From Chitinophagaceae bacterium UBA7600 (lineage in GTDB: Bacteria > Bacteroidota > Bacteroidia > Chitinophagales > Chitinophagaceae), in NCBI GenBank assembly GCA_002478885.1, contig DLKC01000062.1, positions 1 through 60,729 on the forward strand: a DNA stretch of 60,729 nt, written 5' to 3'. The translations under genes were made by a program, and so were the position numbers. This document shows positions 18,682 to 26,942 of the stretch, in pieces; the stretch's first letter is position 1; each line of letters opens with the position of its first letter. The notes under the pieces are model-generated. The model did not search any database. It saw only the letters and a program-made list of their open reading frames with translations, and was not told the DNA's origin.

Positions 18682-19272
18682 ATGGCTTTACCGAACAGAG
18701 AAGGCGGTCGTTTCAACCCGCGGTTTAACAGGCAACCAGAGCCCGAACATCGTATCAACGACAGAATCAGAGTACCACAGGTGCGATTGGTGGGCGACAA
18801 TGTTACAGTGGGTGTTTACCCGATTGATGAGGCAAAGAGGATAGCCCGTGACCAGGAGCTTGACCTTGTGGAAATTTCACCAAATGCAGATCCCCCGGTT
18901 TGTAAAGTAATCGATTATAAAAAGTTTCTTTACGAGAAAAAACGTAAGGAAAAAGAAATGAAAGCACATGCCAAGCAAAGCGAGGTAAAAGAAATCCGCT
19001 TTACGCCCGGCACCGATGACCACGACTTTGATTTCAAAGCAAAACATGCCGAAAAATTCCTGAAAGATGGCAACAAGGTGAAAGCCTATGTACAGTTCAA
19101 AGGAAGGGCGATCATGTTCAAGGAAAGAGGTGAACTGGTATTGCTGAAGTTCGCGGAAAGGCTTGCCGAAGTTGGCCAGCCCGAAGCACTGCCAAAGCTC
19201 GAAGGCAAACGGATGCTGCTGATGCTTACGCCAAAGACCGGTAAGAAAAAGAAAGAAGCAACCGCTGAATAA
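18682..19272 (+). CDS. infC: Translation initiation factor IF-3
   Basis: 196 residues. IF-3 binds the 30S subunit and enforces start-codon fidelity. The N-terminal domain is seen as RINDRIRVPQVRLVGDN and DLVEISPNADPPVCKVIDY. The C-terminal domain is VKEIRFTPGTDDHDFDFKAKHAEKFL, then KVKAYVQFKGR. A basic tail ends in KKKKEATAE. The start is ATG, with about 12 extra N-terminal residues. A strong terminator follows directly, and the usual rpmI-rplT genes are not downstream. Confidence 0.97.
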   Translation: MALPNREGGRFNPRFNRQPEPEHRINDRIRVPQVRLVGDNVTVGVYPIDEAKRIARDQELDLVEISPNADPPVCKVIDYKKFLYEKKRKEKEMKAHAKQSEVKEIRFTPGTDDHDFDFKAKHAEKFLKDGNKVKAYVQFKGRAIMFKERGELVLLKFAERLAEVGQPEALPKLEGKRMLLMLTPKTGKKKKEATAE

Positions 19273-19301
19273 TTGTTTGATATTTCCTGCTGCACAGGAG
19301 G

Positions 19302-19330
19302 GAACCGGGCTAATACCCGGTTCTTTTGTT
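19302..19330 (+). terminator. Terminator after infC
   Basis: GAACCGGG (19302-19309) pairs with CCCGGTTC (19316-19323) around a CTAATA loop, followed by TTTTGTTTT. It ends the thrS-infC transcript. Confidence 0.88.
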
Positions 19331-19500
19331 TTGGGCCCGGCAACAGCAAATGCCCCGGCTGTGGTTGCGTCGCACACTTGTACGGCAGAATAAACAGCAG
19401 CAATCAAAAAGCTTGCTGCGGCTTTTCTGCCGCGCGAAGATCAACAGCACAGGTGAGTGACACAAGGGACGATGAACAGCGTATCAAAAGCCGGCGGCAA
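19330..19500. repeat. Intergenic inverted-repeat element F (paired, mixed subtypes)
   Basis: The left arm at 19364-19383 is the exact consensus GTTGCGTCGCACACTTGTAC. The right arm at 19447-19466, GCACAGGTGAGTGACACAAG, is subtype 2. The spacer is 63 bp. Outer flanks are GGGCCCGGC upstream and AAAGCCGGCGGC downstream. It fills the gap between infC and cysQ. Confidence 0.8.
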
Positions 19501-19638
19501 AAAAATATAAGGTCACCCATATTGTATGATTACTTCACTAAGCGGTTATTGCAGTAAATCAGCCGGTGTTTTTTGATCATAAAATTTTATCTTGCCGTTT
19601 TCTAATGAAGAACACATAAAAACAATAACAATCAATAA

Positions 19639-20439
19639 ATGCAAAACTTACTCCATCTCTCGGTAGCAGCAGCTGTAGAAGCAGGCAAACAAATTCTTGA
19701 AGTGTACAGGCAGGACTTTTCGGTAGAAATAAAAAGCGATAACTCACCACTGACCATCGCAGATAAAAAATCACACGAAGTGATCAAAGCTGCACTGGCA
19801 CCAACAGGCCTTCCGTTGTTAAGCGAAGAAGGCAAACAACTGGCTTACGATGAGCGCAATAAATGGGAGACTTTCTGGCTGGTAGACCCGCTTGATGGAA
19901 CAAAGGAATTCATTAAAAAGAATGGCGAGTTTACTGTAAATATTGCATTGATCAAAAATGGCGCTCCTGTGCTTGGTGTGGTGTATGTGCCGGTAACGGG
20001 TGTGCTGTACTATGGCGCGGAAGGTATCGGAAGCTTTTCGGTGTTGGTGAACAACGAACTGCCGCTTGGCGATGTTGAAGCTGCACTCGCATCTGCCGTT
20101 GCACTCCCGGCAAACGGGCAGCCTGCTGTTTACACCATCGTAGCAAGCCGTTCACATAACACGCCGGAGACAGACGTTTTTATTGAAGAAAAAAGAAAAG
20201 AACACGGAACGGTTGAACTGGTAAGTTCAGGAAGCTCGATCAAACTCTGCCTTGTGGCAGAAGGTAAAGCGCAGGTATATCCGCGCCTGGCGCCAACCAT
20301 GGAATGGGATACCGCCGCCGGTCATGCCGTTGCTAAGTTTTCCGGCTGCGCTGTATACAATTACGAGAGCAAACAGGAAATGGTTTATAACAAAGAAAAC
20401 CTGTTGAACCCTTGGTTTGTGGTAGAACGCCTGAACTAA
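19639..20439 (+). CDS. cysQ: 3'(2'),5'-bisphosphate nucleotidase CysQ
   Basis: 266 residues of the inositol monophosphatase fold. It hydrolyses 3'-phosphoadenosine 5'-phosphate (PAP) to AMP, removing the inhibitory by-product of PAPS use. Metal-binding motifs are visible: LLSEEGK (Glu cluster), WLVDPLDGTKEF (the family signature DPLDGT) and APTMEWDTAAGHAV near the C-terminus. It is the first gene of a plus-strand block with three sulfotransferases, which consume PAPS and release PAP. That makes a role in supporting sulfation more likely here than sulfate assimilation, since no cys genes are nearby. Confidence 0.93.
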   Translation: MQNLLHLSVAAAVEAGKQILEVYRQDFSVEIKSDNSPLTIADKKSHEVIKAALAPTGLPLLSEEGKQLAYDERNKWETFWLVDPLDGTKEFIKKNGEFTVNIALIKNGAPVLGVVYVPVTGVLYYGAEGIGSFSVLVNNELPLGDVEAALASAVALPANGQPAVYTIVASRSHNTPETDVFIEEKRKEHGTVELVSSGSSIKLCLVAEGKAQVYPRLAPTMEWDTAAGHAVAKFSGCAVYNYESKQEMVYNKENLLNPWFVVERLN

Positions 20440-20476
20440 AAGACCCGATAATAATATCCTATATCAACACTGTTCC

Positions 20477-21394
20477 ATGACAAAACCGGTTTACCCAAAT
20501 ACATTTATCATCGGTGTTCAGAAGGCAGGGACAACAACCCTGGATGACTGGTTAAGCCAGCACCCGCAGATCTACTGCTATGATGCGTTGAAAGACGTGC
20601 ATCTGTTCGGCCTGCTCGATACAGCCGATATAGAGAAAAAACTGTTGATGGAACCAACCCCATACAAAGGGCAGCCGGTTGTTTTGCAGTCAGCAGTGAA
20701 CTATATCTTTTATCCTTCTCTGTTAAAGGCAATCAGCGAGACTCAGCCAAAAGCAAAACTGATCGCTATCTTGCGCAACCCGGTCGACAGGGCCGTTTCC
20801 GCGTATAACTATTTCCAGAAAATGCTGCGGGAAAAAAGGCCAGCCACCGAAGCGCTGCTGTATGAACCTGCCGGCGCAGTTGGTTTCTCCAAAGACAACA
20901 ACGACTTCACCTATATCGAACACGGGTTGTATTACCGGCAGATTAAGTCTGTACTCGACTATTTTCCGAAAGAACAACTGCTGGTGCTCAGTTATGATGA
21001 ATTGCGCAGGTCGCCGGAGGCAATGAATAAAAAAATATTCGCCTTTCTCGGGGTGGAGGAGGGATTCATGCCAGACCTCACACCGAAAAATATCACGGGT
21101 GAAGTAAAGAACCAGTGGTTGCAGCAGAACCTGGTTAAACAGGGGAAAATAAAGAAGTTCATCGTTAAATATCTTATCAACCCATGGATGCCCAGGTCGA
21201 AGCGAAAACTGCTTAAACAAAAGATGTTTGAGATGAATACCAGCAAACCTGCAGGTGCCATAAAGCCAAAGGAAGAGGCCTCTGCTGAAATAACTTCCGT
21301 AGTGGCACAATTGCCTGCATACTTTAAAGAAGATACCCGGCAACTGGACGCTTTGCTGGGAACAGGTTATTACGGGAAATGGTTCGCTGAATGA
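20477..21394 (+). CDS. PAPS-dependent sulfotransferase (heparan N-sulfotransferase-like)
   Basis: 305 residues. It is predicted to transfer sulfate from PAPS to a glycan or lipid acceptor. The 5'-phosphosulfate-binding loop is FIIGVQKAGTTTL (Lys16, Gly18, Thr19), followed by WLSQHPQIY. The 3'-phosphate-binding region is ILRNPVDRAVSAYNYF (Arg100, Ser108). No signal peptide or membrane helix is seen, so it should act in the cytoplasm. It lies 37 bp after cysQ and 25 bp before a glycosyltransferase. The acceptor is unknown. Confidence 0.9.
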   Translation: MTKPVYPNTFIIGVQKAGTTTLDDWLSQHPQIYCYDALKDVHLFGLLDTADIEKKLLMEPTPYKGQPVVLQSAVNYIFYPSLLKAISETQPKAKLIAILRNPVDRAVSAYNYFQKMLREKRPATEALLYEPAGAVGFSKDNNDFTYIEHGLYYRQIKSVLDYFPKEQLLVLSYDELRRSPEAMNKKIFAFLGVEEGFMPDLTPKNITGEVKNQWLQQNLVKQGKIKKFIVKYLINPWMPRSKRKLLKQKMFEMNTSKPAGAIKPKEEASAEITSVVAQLPAYFKEDTRQLDALLGTGYYGKWFAE

Positions 21395-21419
21395 TCATCA
21401 CAATGCCTGAATAAAGACA

Positions 21420-22547
21420 GTGGATAAACAAATAAAAATAGTACAGATGTTGCCGGCGCTCGGGTGGGGCGGTGCACAGGTTTTTTGCATACAGCTTTGT
21501 AACGAGCTGGTAAAATACCCGGGATACGAAGTTACGCTTGTGTCAATGTATCACCATAAGCCCGACAAACATTTGCCCTTGAGCATGCTCGATAAACGGG
21601 TACAGTTTGTAACACTCGGCAAGCGCCCCGGTCCCGATCCACGCATGTTTGGCAGGATATACAAATTGCTCAAATCTTTAAAGCCTGATGTGGTGCATAC
21701 GCACCTGCACAGCGGCTATTACTGTTTTCTGGCCTATACAAAAATCACTGATCACAGCTTTAAAAAGGTGCATACTTTTCACAACCTTGTAAAGCGTGAT
21801 GCGCCTTGGTACGGAAGGCTCGCCTACAAATATTTCTTTAGCAAAGGCATTATGCAACCCGTGAGTATTTCAGACGAGGTGCATAAGAGCGCCCTGGCTG
21901 AATATGCAAATTGCCCAATCGTACAGATCAACAATGGTTCCGATCCCGTTAAGCCCTCGCCATTGTTTGAACAGGCAAAAGCAGAAGTAGAGCAGCTTAA
22001 AAGGAACAAAGACACAAAAGTTATTATAAACATTGCGCGGGTAAGCAAACAAAAAAACCAGCAGTTGCTTTTTGCGTGCATGAAACAACTGGAGAAAGAG
22101 GGGGAAAATATAATCGCTATTATACTGGGTGGCCATGTTCCGGAAGACCAGAAACTATACGACAGTTTGCTGGAGCAGCAGCCCGGCAATGTTTTCTTCC
22201 TGGGCCGCAAGGAAAATGCAAGAGATTATCTCTTATGCAGCGATGCTTTTGTGTTGTCTTCCATCTTTGAAGGCCTGCCCATCAGTTTGCTGGAGGCCAT
22301 GTCGGTGGGTGTAGTGCCCGTTTGCACACCCGTTGGCGGACTTATCAATATTGTAACGGACAACATTGGGTATCTTTCAGCAGATACCGGGTACGAAGCT
22401 TATCTTGCTTCACTCAGGGCATGGCTGCATGCGCCGGCCCCGCATTTGCGGGAACTTGCTGCAAATGGCATAAAAGCTTACAACGAAGCGTTCAGTATGG
22501 AGAGCTGCGCATCAAAATATAACCAGTTATATTTTGATGCTTCTTGA
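21420..22547 (+). CDS. GT4-family glycosyltransferase
   Basis: 375 residues with a GTG start; the conserved N-terminus IKIVQMLPALGWGGAQVF begins four codons later, so this start fits. It has a GT-B fold: the N-terminal acceptor domain contains the Gly-rich loop GWGGAQ, and the C-terminal donor domain has IINIARVSKQKNQ and the family signature SSIFEGLPISLLEAMSVG with the EX7E-type glutamates. Such enzymes build polysaccharides or glycolipids from nucleotide sugars at the inner face of the membrane. It sits between two sulfotransferase genes. Confidence 0.92.
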   Translation: MDKQIKIVQMLPALGWGGAQVFCIQLCNELVKYPGYEVTLVSMYHHKPDKHLPLSMLDKRVQFVTLGKRPGPDPRMFGRIYKLLKSLKPDVVHTHLHSGYYCFLAYTKITDHSFKKVHTFHNLVKRDAPWYGRLAYKYFFSKGIMQPVSISDEVHKSALAEYANCPIVQINNGSDPVKPSPLFEQAKAEVEQLKRNKDTKVIINIARVSKQKNQQLLFACMKQLEKEGENIIAIILGGHVPEDQKLYDSLLEQQPGNVFFLGRKENARDYLLCSDAFVLSSIFEGLPISLLEAMSVGVVPVCTPVGGLINIVTDNIGYLSADTGYEAYLASLRAWLHAPAPHLRELAANGIKAYNEAFSMESCASKYNQLYFDAS

Positions 22548-22555
22548 CTAGCAGT

Positions 22556-22610
22556 ACAAACGCGTGATGCCTGGTATGCAGGCATCTGACACAAGGGATA
22601 GTGGCAATAA
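22556..22610. repeat. Degenerate copy of the intergenic repeat (element G)
   Basis: GCAGTACAAACGCGTGATGCC is followed by GGCATCTGACACAAGGGAT. This retains pieces of the family (GTACAA, GATGCC, TGACACAAGGGA) but no intact arm. It lies in the short gap between the glycosyltransferase and the next sulfotransferase. Confidence 0.4.
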
Positions 22611-22621
22611 TAAATAACACA

Positions 22622-23377
22622 ATGACAAACTTTATCATATTCACCACGCAACGGAGCGGCTCAACCGTGATAACGCGGACGCTCGACGCGCATCCACAAA
22701 TATTTTGTGCCGGTGAGTTGCTGCAAACATCCAACGATATCCATCACCCGGAATGGCATTTTCCTTCCCGCGGCTTTGATTCAACAAGTCACGCAGTGCA
22801 ACGTTTGAATAAATTGATCAACTACCCCAACCTTAAGTTTCGCGTTATTCCGCATATCAAAAAGTTTTATAGTACAAATGCAAAAGGAGAAAGTGCACGT
22901 GGTTTTAAACTGATGTTCACACACATAAAAACTGCACCGCATCTGTGGCAATACCTGAAGCAGTCAAATACCAAAGCCATTGTGCTGATACGCAGAAATG
23001 TTTTTAAAACAACTTTATCGCGTTACCGTAAGGCAGAGAACCGCGTGGCACATACAGCTACCAACGTAAATGCACCTTCAATAAGATTTACGGTGCCCGG
23101 CGAGTTACTCATAAAGCAAATGCGCGATCTCGAAAGAGTGAACAAAAATCTGTTGCAATTCTCTGAAGGCATGGACAGGCTGGTGATTTACTACGAAGAT
23201 TTTGGCAACTGGGACAGCATGATGGAGAACATACAACGTTTTTTAAAGGTTGATGTGTTACCTGTAAAAGCTGTGTTGCAAAAAGTGGGCGCGGGCAAAT
23301 GGCAGGATGAAGTGGAGAATTTCTCCGAGATTGAAAGCCTGTTGAAACAAAATAATTTTACGCAATACCTCGATTAA
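22622..23377 (+). CDS. Sulfotransferase, Stf0-like
   Basis: About 251 residues from ATG 22622; an upstream in-frame GTG at 22601 adds seven residues before the conserved start and overlaps repeat DNA, so it is less likely. The 5'-phosphosulfate loop is FTTQRSGSTVITRTLDAHP, with the Arg-Ser-Gly-Ser pattern typical of Stf0/trehalose-type sulfotransferases. The later VLIRRNVFKTTLSRYRK supplies the 3'-phosphate contacts. No signal peptide is seen. It is separated by only 3 bp from the next sulfotransferase, so the two are co-transcribed. Confidence 0.85.
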   Translation: MTNFIIFTTQRSGSTVITRTLDAHPQIFCAGELLQTSNDIHHPEWHFPSRGFDSTSHAVQRLNKLINYPNLKFRVIPHIKKFYSTNAKGESARGFKLMFTHIKTAPHLWQYLKQSNTKAIVLIRRNVFKTTLSRYRKAENRVAHTATNVNAPSIRFTVPGELLIKQMRDLERVNKNLLQFSEGMDRLVIYYEDFGNWDSMMENIQRFLKVDVLPVKAVLQKVGAGKWQDEVENFSEIESLLKQNNFTQYLD

Positions 23378-23380
23378 ATT

Positions 23381-24301
23381 ATGCAACGTATTATTCCAAA
23401 CTTCCTGGTCGGTGGCCCGCCAAAATGCGCTTCCACCTCCCTCAACTTTTACCTGAAACAACATCCGGAGATTTATATGTCGCCGGTAAAGCAGACAAAA
23501 TTTTTCAGCCTTGACTATGACCAGGGTACCGACTTCTACCTGCAGCAGTATTTCGCCAATGTTGCTGCTGAAAAGATGGCAGGCGAAGCAACCCCAACCT
23601 ATTTCCTGTTGCCTTTTGTGATTGAAAGAATCAAAAAGTTCAACCCGGATATGAAACTGATTTTTTGCCTGCGCAACCCGGTTGAGCGCGCTTATTCAGG
23701 CTGGAGCATGCGTATCAACAACGGAACGGAAGACCTGCCATTTAAAGAGGCGCTGGAAGCCAATGCCAGGCAACGCGCCGATCACCCTTTTACGGGTGAG
23801 CAAGGAGCGAAGGAATGGTTTGCAGATCAGAAAAGAAATGACCGGAAAGACGATGCCGGTTTCCGCACTTATATCGAGGGCAGTATGTACGCCTATAACC
23901 TGAAGAATTATTACCAGCATTTTGACAAGTCACAGATCAAAATAATTTTTCTCGACCAACTGCAGAAAGACCTGCATGGAACATTGAGAACCTTGTTTGA
24001 ATTTCTGGGTGTGCAACCTGATTTCCAGGTGCCCAACACCGAGCAAAAGAACACTTACAAAAAATCGAAGATCAAGTTCCTCGATCCCATACTTGGTAAG
24101 AATAAAAAGCTTTCAAAGCTGCTTTCGCGCATTATGCCTAAAAGCTTCAAGAAGACCATCCTTGATAAAATGTATGTAGAAGGCAGCAAGAAAAAGTTGA
24201 TGCCCGAAGAACGTATTTTTGCGTGGCAGTATTTTAAAGATGAAGTAAACGAACTGGAACAGCTGCTGAATATTGATTTGAGTCATTGGAAAGTGAATTA
24301 G
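23381..24301 (+). CDS. PAPS-dependent sulfotransferase (second NDST-like enzyme)
   Basis: 306 residues. The 5'-phosphosulfate loop is FLVGGPPKCASTSL (Lys15, Ser18, Thr19), and the 3'-phosphate region is CLRNPVERAYSGW (Arg98, Ser106). The sequence differs clearly from the first sulfotransferase at 20477, so it probably has another acceptor site. The C-terminal 100 residues are Lys-rich. It is followed by UDP-glucose dehydrogenase after 32 bp. Confidence 0.9.
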   Translation: MQRIIPNFLVGGPPKCASTSLNFYLKQHPEIYMSPVKQTKFFSLDYDQGTDFYLQQYFANVAAEKMAGEATPTYFLLPFVIERIKKFNPDMKLIFCLRNPVERAYSGWSMRINNGTEDLPFKEALEANARQRADHPFTGEQGAKEWFADQKRNDRKDDAGFRTYIEGSMYAYNLKNYYQHFDKSQIKIIFLDQLQKDLHGTLRTLFEFLGVQPDFQVPNTEQKNTYKKSKIKFLDPILGKNKKLSKLLSRIMPKSFKKTILDKMYVEGSKKKLMPEERIFAWQYFKDEVNELEQLLNIDLSHWKVN

Positions 24302-24333
24302 GCGATTCAGCATTATGTAATAAATATTATCAA

Positions 24334-25650
24334 ATGAAAATTGTTGTTGTAGGTACGGGTTATGTTGGGTTGGTTACCGGCGCCTGCCTTGCTGAAGTGG
24401 GCACCGATGTTACCTGCATTGATGTGGATGAGCAAAAGATCTCCAACCTTAAGAATGGGGTTCTCCCCATTTATGAGCCCGGGCTCGACGTGATCACTAA
24501 CCGCAATTATAAAAAAGGCCGCCTGAAATTCAGCACCAACCTTGAAGATTCTATTCCGGATGCGGTCATCGCTTTTATTGCTGTCGGTACGCCTCCCGGC
24601 GAAGACGGCAGCGCAGACCTTAAGTATGTTTTACAGGTCGCTGAGAGCATCGGGAAATACATGACCGGGTATATTGTTGTTGTTACCAAGAGTACTGTTC
24701 CGGTGGGCACAGCGTCAAAAGTGAAAGAAACGATTGCCAACGCTTTAGAGCAACGTGGCGTCTCCTTCGATTTTGATGTTGCTTCCAACCCGGAATTCTT
24801 AAAAGAGGGTGCGGCAGTGGAAGATTTTCTCAAGCCCGACCGAATAGTTATCGGCGCTGAATCTGATAAAGCAAAGAAGACACTGCACAAGCTTTACGAG
24901 CCATTTGTTCTGAATGGCCATCCTGTGTTGTTCATGGATGTACCTTCTGCAGAAATGACCAAGTATGCAGCCAATGCCATGCTTGCAACAAAAATCTCTT
25001 TCATGAACGATATCGCCAATCTCTGCGAGCTGCTTGGCGCCAATGTAAACGAGGTCAGAAAAGGTATCGGCTCCGATCCACGCATCGGCACAAAATTTAT
25101 TTATCCCGGCATTGGGTATGGCGGTTCCTGTTTCCCGAAAGATGTAAAAGCACTTGTACGCACTGGCGAGCAGCACCAATATTTCCTTCGCATTTTATCG
25201 GCCGTTGATTCTGTGAACGATGATCAGAAAAAGGTACTGGTACAAAAAATTCTCAGGCACTTTAAAGACGATATAAAAGGCAAAACGTTCGGCGTATGGG
25301 GCCTTGCATTCAAACCCAATACCGATGATATGCGTGAAGCGCCGTCGCTGGTGATCATTGATGCGCTGCTGAAGTGCGGCGCCCATGTGCAGGCTTACGA
25401 CCCGGTTGCAATGGACGAGGCAAAGCATTTGCTTCCTCCGCAGGTTGTGCTAACAGAAGATTCCGCAGCTGCCGCTAACGGTGCCGATGCGGTAGTGCTC
25501 GTTACAGAATGGGCCGAATTCAGGTTGCCCGACTGGGACGCGCTGGCTACAAAAATGAACGACCGCGTGGTATTTGACGGGCGTAATATTTACAATGCGG
25601 CAGACATGCGTGCAAAGGGATTTGCCTATTATGGCATTGGCATAAAGTAA
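24334..25650 (+). CDS. ugd: UDP-glucose 6-dehydrogenase
   Basis: 438 residues from ATG 24334; this start places the Rossmann motif IVVVGTGYVGLVTGACLAEVG at the N-terminus, and the earlier in-frame codons overlap the preceding gene. It oxidises UDP-glucose to UDP-glucuronate using two NAD. Catalytic Cys266 is in GIGYGGSCFPKD. The central helix motif SAEMTKYAANAMLATKISF and the C-terminal UDP-binding domain (FGVWGLAFKPNTDDMREAPS) are present. UDP-glucuronate supplies uronic acid for acidic polysaccharides, in keeping with the neighbouring sulfotransferases and glycosyltransferases. Confidence 0.96.
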   Translation: MKIVVVGTGYVGLVTGACLAEVGTDVTCIDVDEQKISNLKNGVLPIYEPGLDVITNRNYKKGRLKFSTNLEDSIPDAVIAFIAVGTPPGEDGSADLKYVLQVAESIGKYMTGYIVVVTKSTVPVGTASKVKETIANALEQRGVSFDFDVASNPEFLKEGAAVEDFLKPDRIVIGAESDKAKKTLHKLYEPFVLNGHPVLFMDVPSAEMTKYAANAMLATKISFMNDIANLCELLGANVNEVRKGIGSDPRIGTKFIYPGIGYGGSCFPKDVKALVRTGEQHQYFLRILSAVDSVNDDQKKVLVQKILRHFKDDIKGKTFGVWGLAFKPNTDDMREAPSLVIIDALLKCGAHVQAYDPVAMDEAKHLLPPQVVLTEDSAAAANGADAVVLVTEWAEFRLPDWDALATKMNDRVVFDGRNIYNAADMRAKGFAYYGIGIK

Positions 25651-25654
25651 TCAG

Positions 25655-25762
25655 GGGCCAGGCTTCCTGTCTCTTAATGAAACATCGTTGCGTCGCACTC
25701 TTGTACAGCAGTGCACAATGCAACAAGAGGAAAGCTGAACAAGCAACCAAAACAACCTGTTC
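25655..25762. repeat. Intergenic repeat element H (left arm)
   Basis: GTTGCGTCGCACTCTTGTAC is at 25687-25706, preceded by AAACATC. The sequence after it (GCAGTGCACAATGCAAC) may be a decayed right arm. The next intact right arm is 1.2 kb away at 26951, beyond the glycosyltransferase gene. Confidence 0.72.
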
Positions 25763-26872
25763 ATGGAGAAAATAAAAGTTTTACAAATAACGCAATCGGT
25801 CGGCGGTGTAGAAACCTACCTGCGGCAGATGCTGCAGAATATAGACAGGAACAGGTTTGAAGTCATTATCGTTTCTTGTGAACCTTCCTTAAAACAATAC
25901 TGCGAAGAGGCCAATGTAAAATACTATGAAGTAAAAATGTCGAGGGGCTTTAATCCATTCCGCGATTTTACTTCGGTGCTTGGCATACGCAGGATCATTA
26001 AAAAAGAGAGGCCGGCACTCGTGCACCTGCATAGTTCAAAAGCCGGTTTTGTGGGAAGAATAGCGGCAAAGACCGCCTCCTGTAAATCGCTATTCACGCC
26101 ACACGGCGGTTCTTATCTCCAGTTCACAGGGCTTAAACGAATGATCTTCTTTTTTCTTGAACTTATCGGCAAAAGGTTTACCTACAAACTGCTTTGCATT
26201 TCATGGACGGAGGCAGAAAGGTTCAGCCATGAAGTTGGTATAAAGCGGGAGCGCATTTATGTAATACCAAATTCGATTTTCATCCCGGCCGAAAGGGTAG
26301 AAGTGCCAGATAAGTTAGGTAAACTTGAGGGAGAAATAAAGATCGGGACGATCGGGAGAATCACCTACCAGAAAAACCCGTTGCTGCTCGCAGATATTGC
26401 CTATGATGTGATTAGTAAAGACCCTCGGGTGCATTTCCATTTTCTAGGCGCAGGCTTTCATGATCATCTGAGAAAAGAGCTGGAAGAAAAGATAGCGGAG
26501 TATAAGATCGGCAGTAATTTTCACCTGATAGAGAAAGGAGATGCTGCAATGGCGCTGAACTTACTGCGGCAGATTGATATGTTTATTCTTCCTTCACGTT
26601 ATGAGGGTTTATCTTATGCTTTGCTGGAAGCCATGTACGAAGAAGTACCCTGCATCGTTAGCAAGGTAGATGGCAACAACGATGTGATCAGCAACCGGGA
26701 AAACGGTTTCAGTTGTTTGATAAGGGAACAATATGCAGGTGTAATTGAAACGCTTATCAATGATAAGGCGCTGGCAAAAGATATTGGCGCAAAGGGTAAG
26801 CAATATGTAATTGAAAAGCATAAAATAGACAAGAACATCAAAATGCTTGAGGAGATTTATACAAGCCTTTAA
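25763..26872 (+). CDS. GT4-family glycosyltransferase
   Basis: 369 residues, GT-B fold. The N-terminal domain has VLQITQSVGGVETYLRQML and the acceptor-side motif LVHLHSSKAGFVGRIAA. The donor domain shows IGTIGRITYQKNPLLLADIA and the EX7E-type signature PSRYEGLSYALLEAMYEEVPC. The pattern resembles capsule or exopolysaccharide glycosyltransferases of the EpsF/CpsF kind. It is the last gene of the plus-strand sulfotransferase block and ends at a strong bidirectional terminator. Confidence 0.92.
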   Translation: MEKIKVLQITQSVGGVETYLRQMLQNIDRNRFEVIIVSCEPSLKQYCEEANVKYYEVKMSRGFNPFRDFTSVLGIRRIIKKERPALVHLHSSKAGFVGRIAAKTASCKSLFTPHGGSYLQFTGLKRMIFFFLELIGKRFTYKLLCISWTEAERFSHEVGIKRERIYVIPNSIFIPAERVEVPDKLGKLEGEIKIGTIGRITYQKNPLLLADIAYDVISKDPRVHFHFLGAGFHDHLRKELEEKIAEYKIGSNFHLIEKGDAAMALNLLRQIDMFILPSRYEGLSYALLEAMYEEVPCIVSKVDGNNDVISNRENGFSCLIREQYAGVIETLINDKALAKDIGAKGKQYVIEKHKIDKNIKMLEEIYTSL

Positions 26873-26885
26873 ATCACACGATCAT

Positions 26886-26921
26886 AATAAAAAACCGCAG
26901 CGGCCAACTGCGGTTTTTTTA
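26886..26921. terminator. Bidirectional terminator between convergent genes
   Basis: AAACCGCAG (26892-26900) pairs with CTGCGGTTT (26908-26916) around CGGCCAA. It is flanked by an A run on the left and a T run on the right, so it can stop both the glycosyltransferase transcript and the opposing VPS10-like transcript. Confidence 0.9.
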
Positions 26922-26942
26922 TTTGTACTGTTGCTGAACTTT

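Noticed and set aside
24286..24333. Upstream extension of ugd
   Set aside because: These codons overlap the end of the sulfotransferase gene and precede the normal start of the Rossmann fold.
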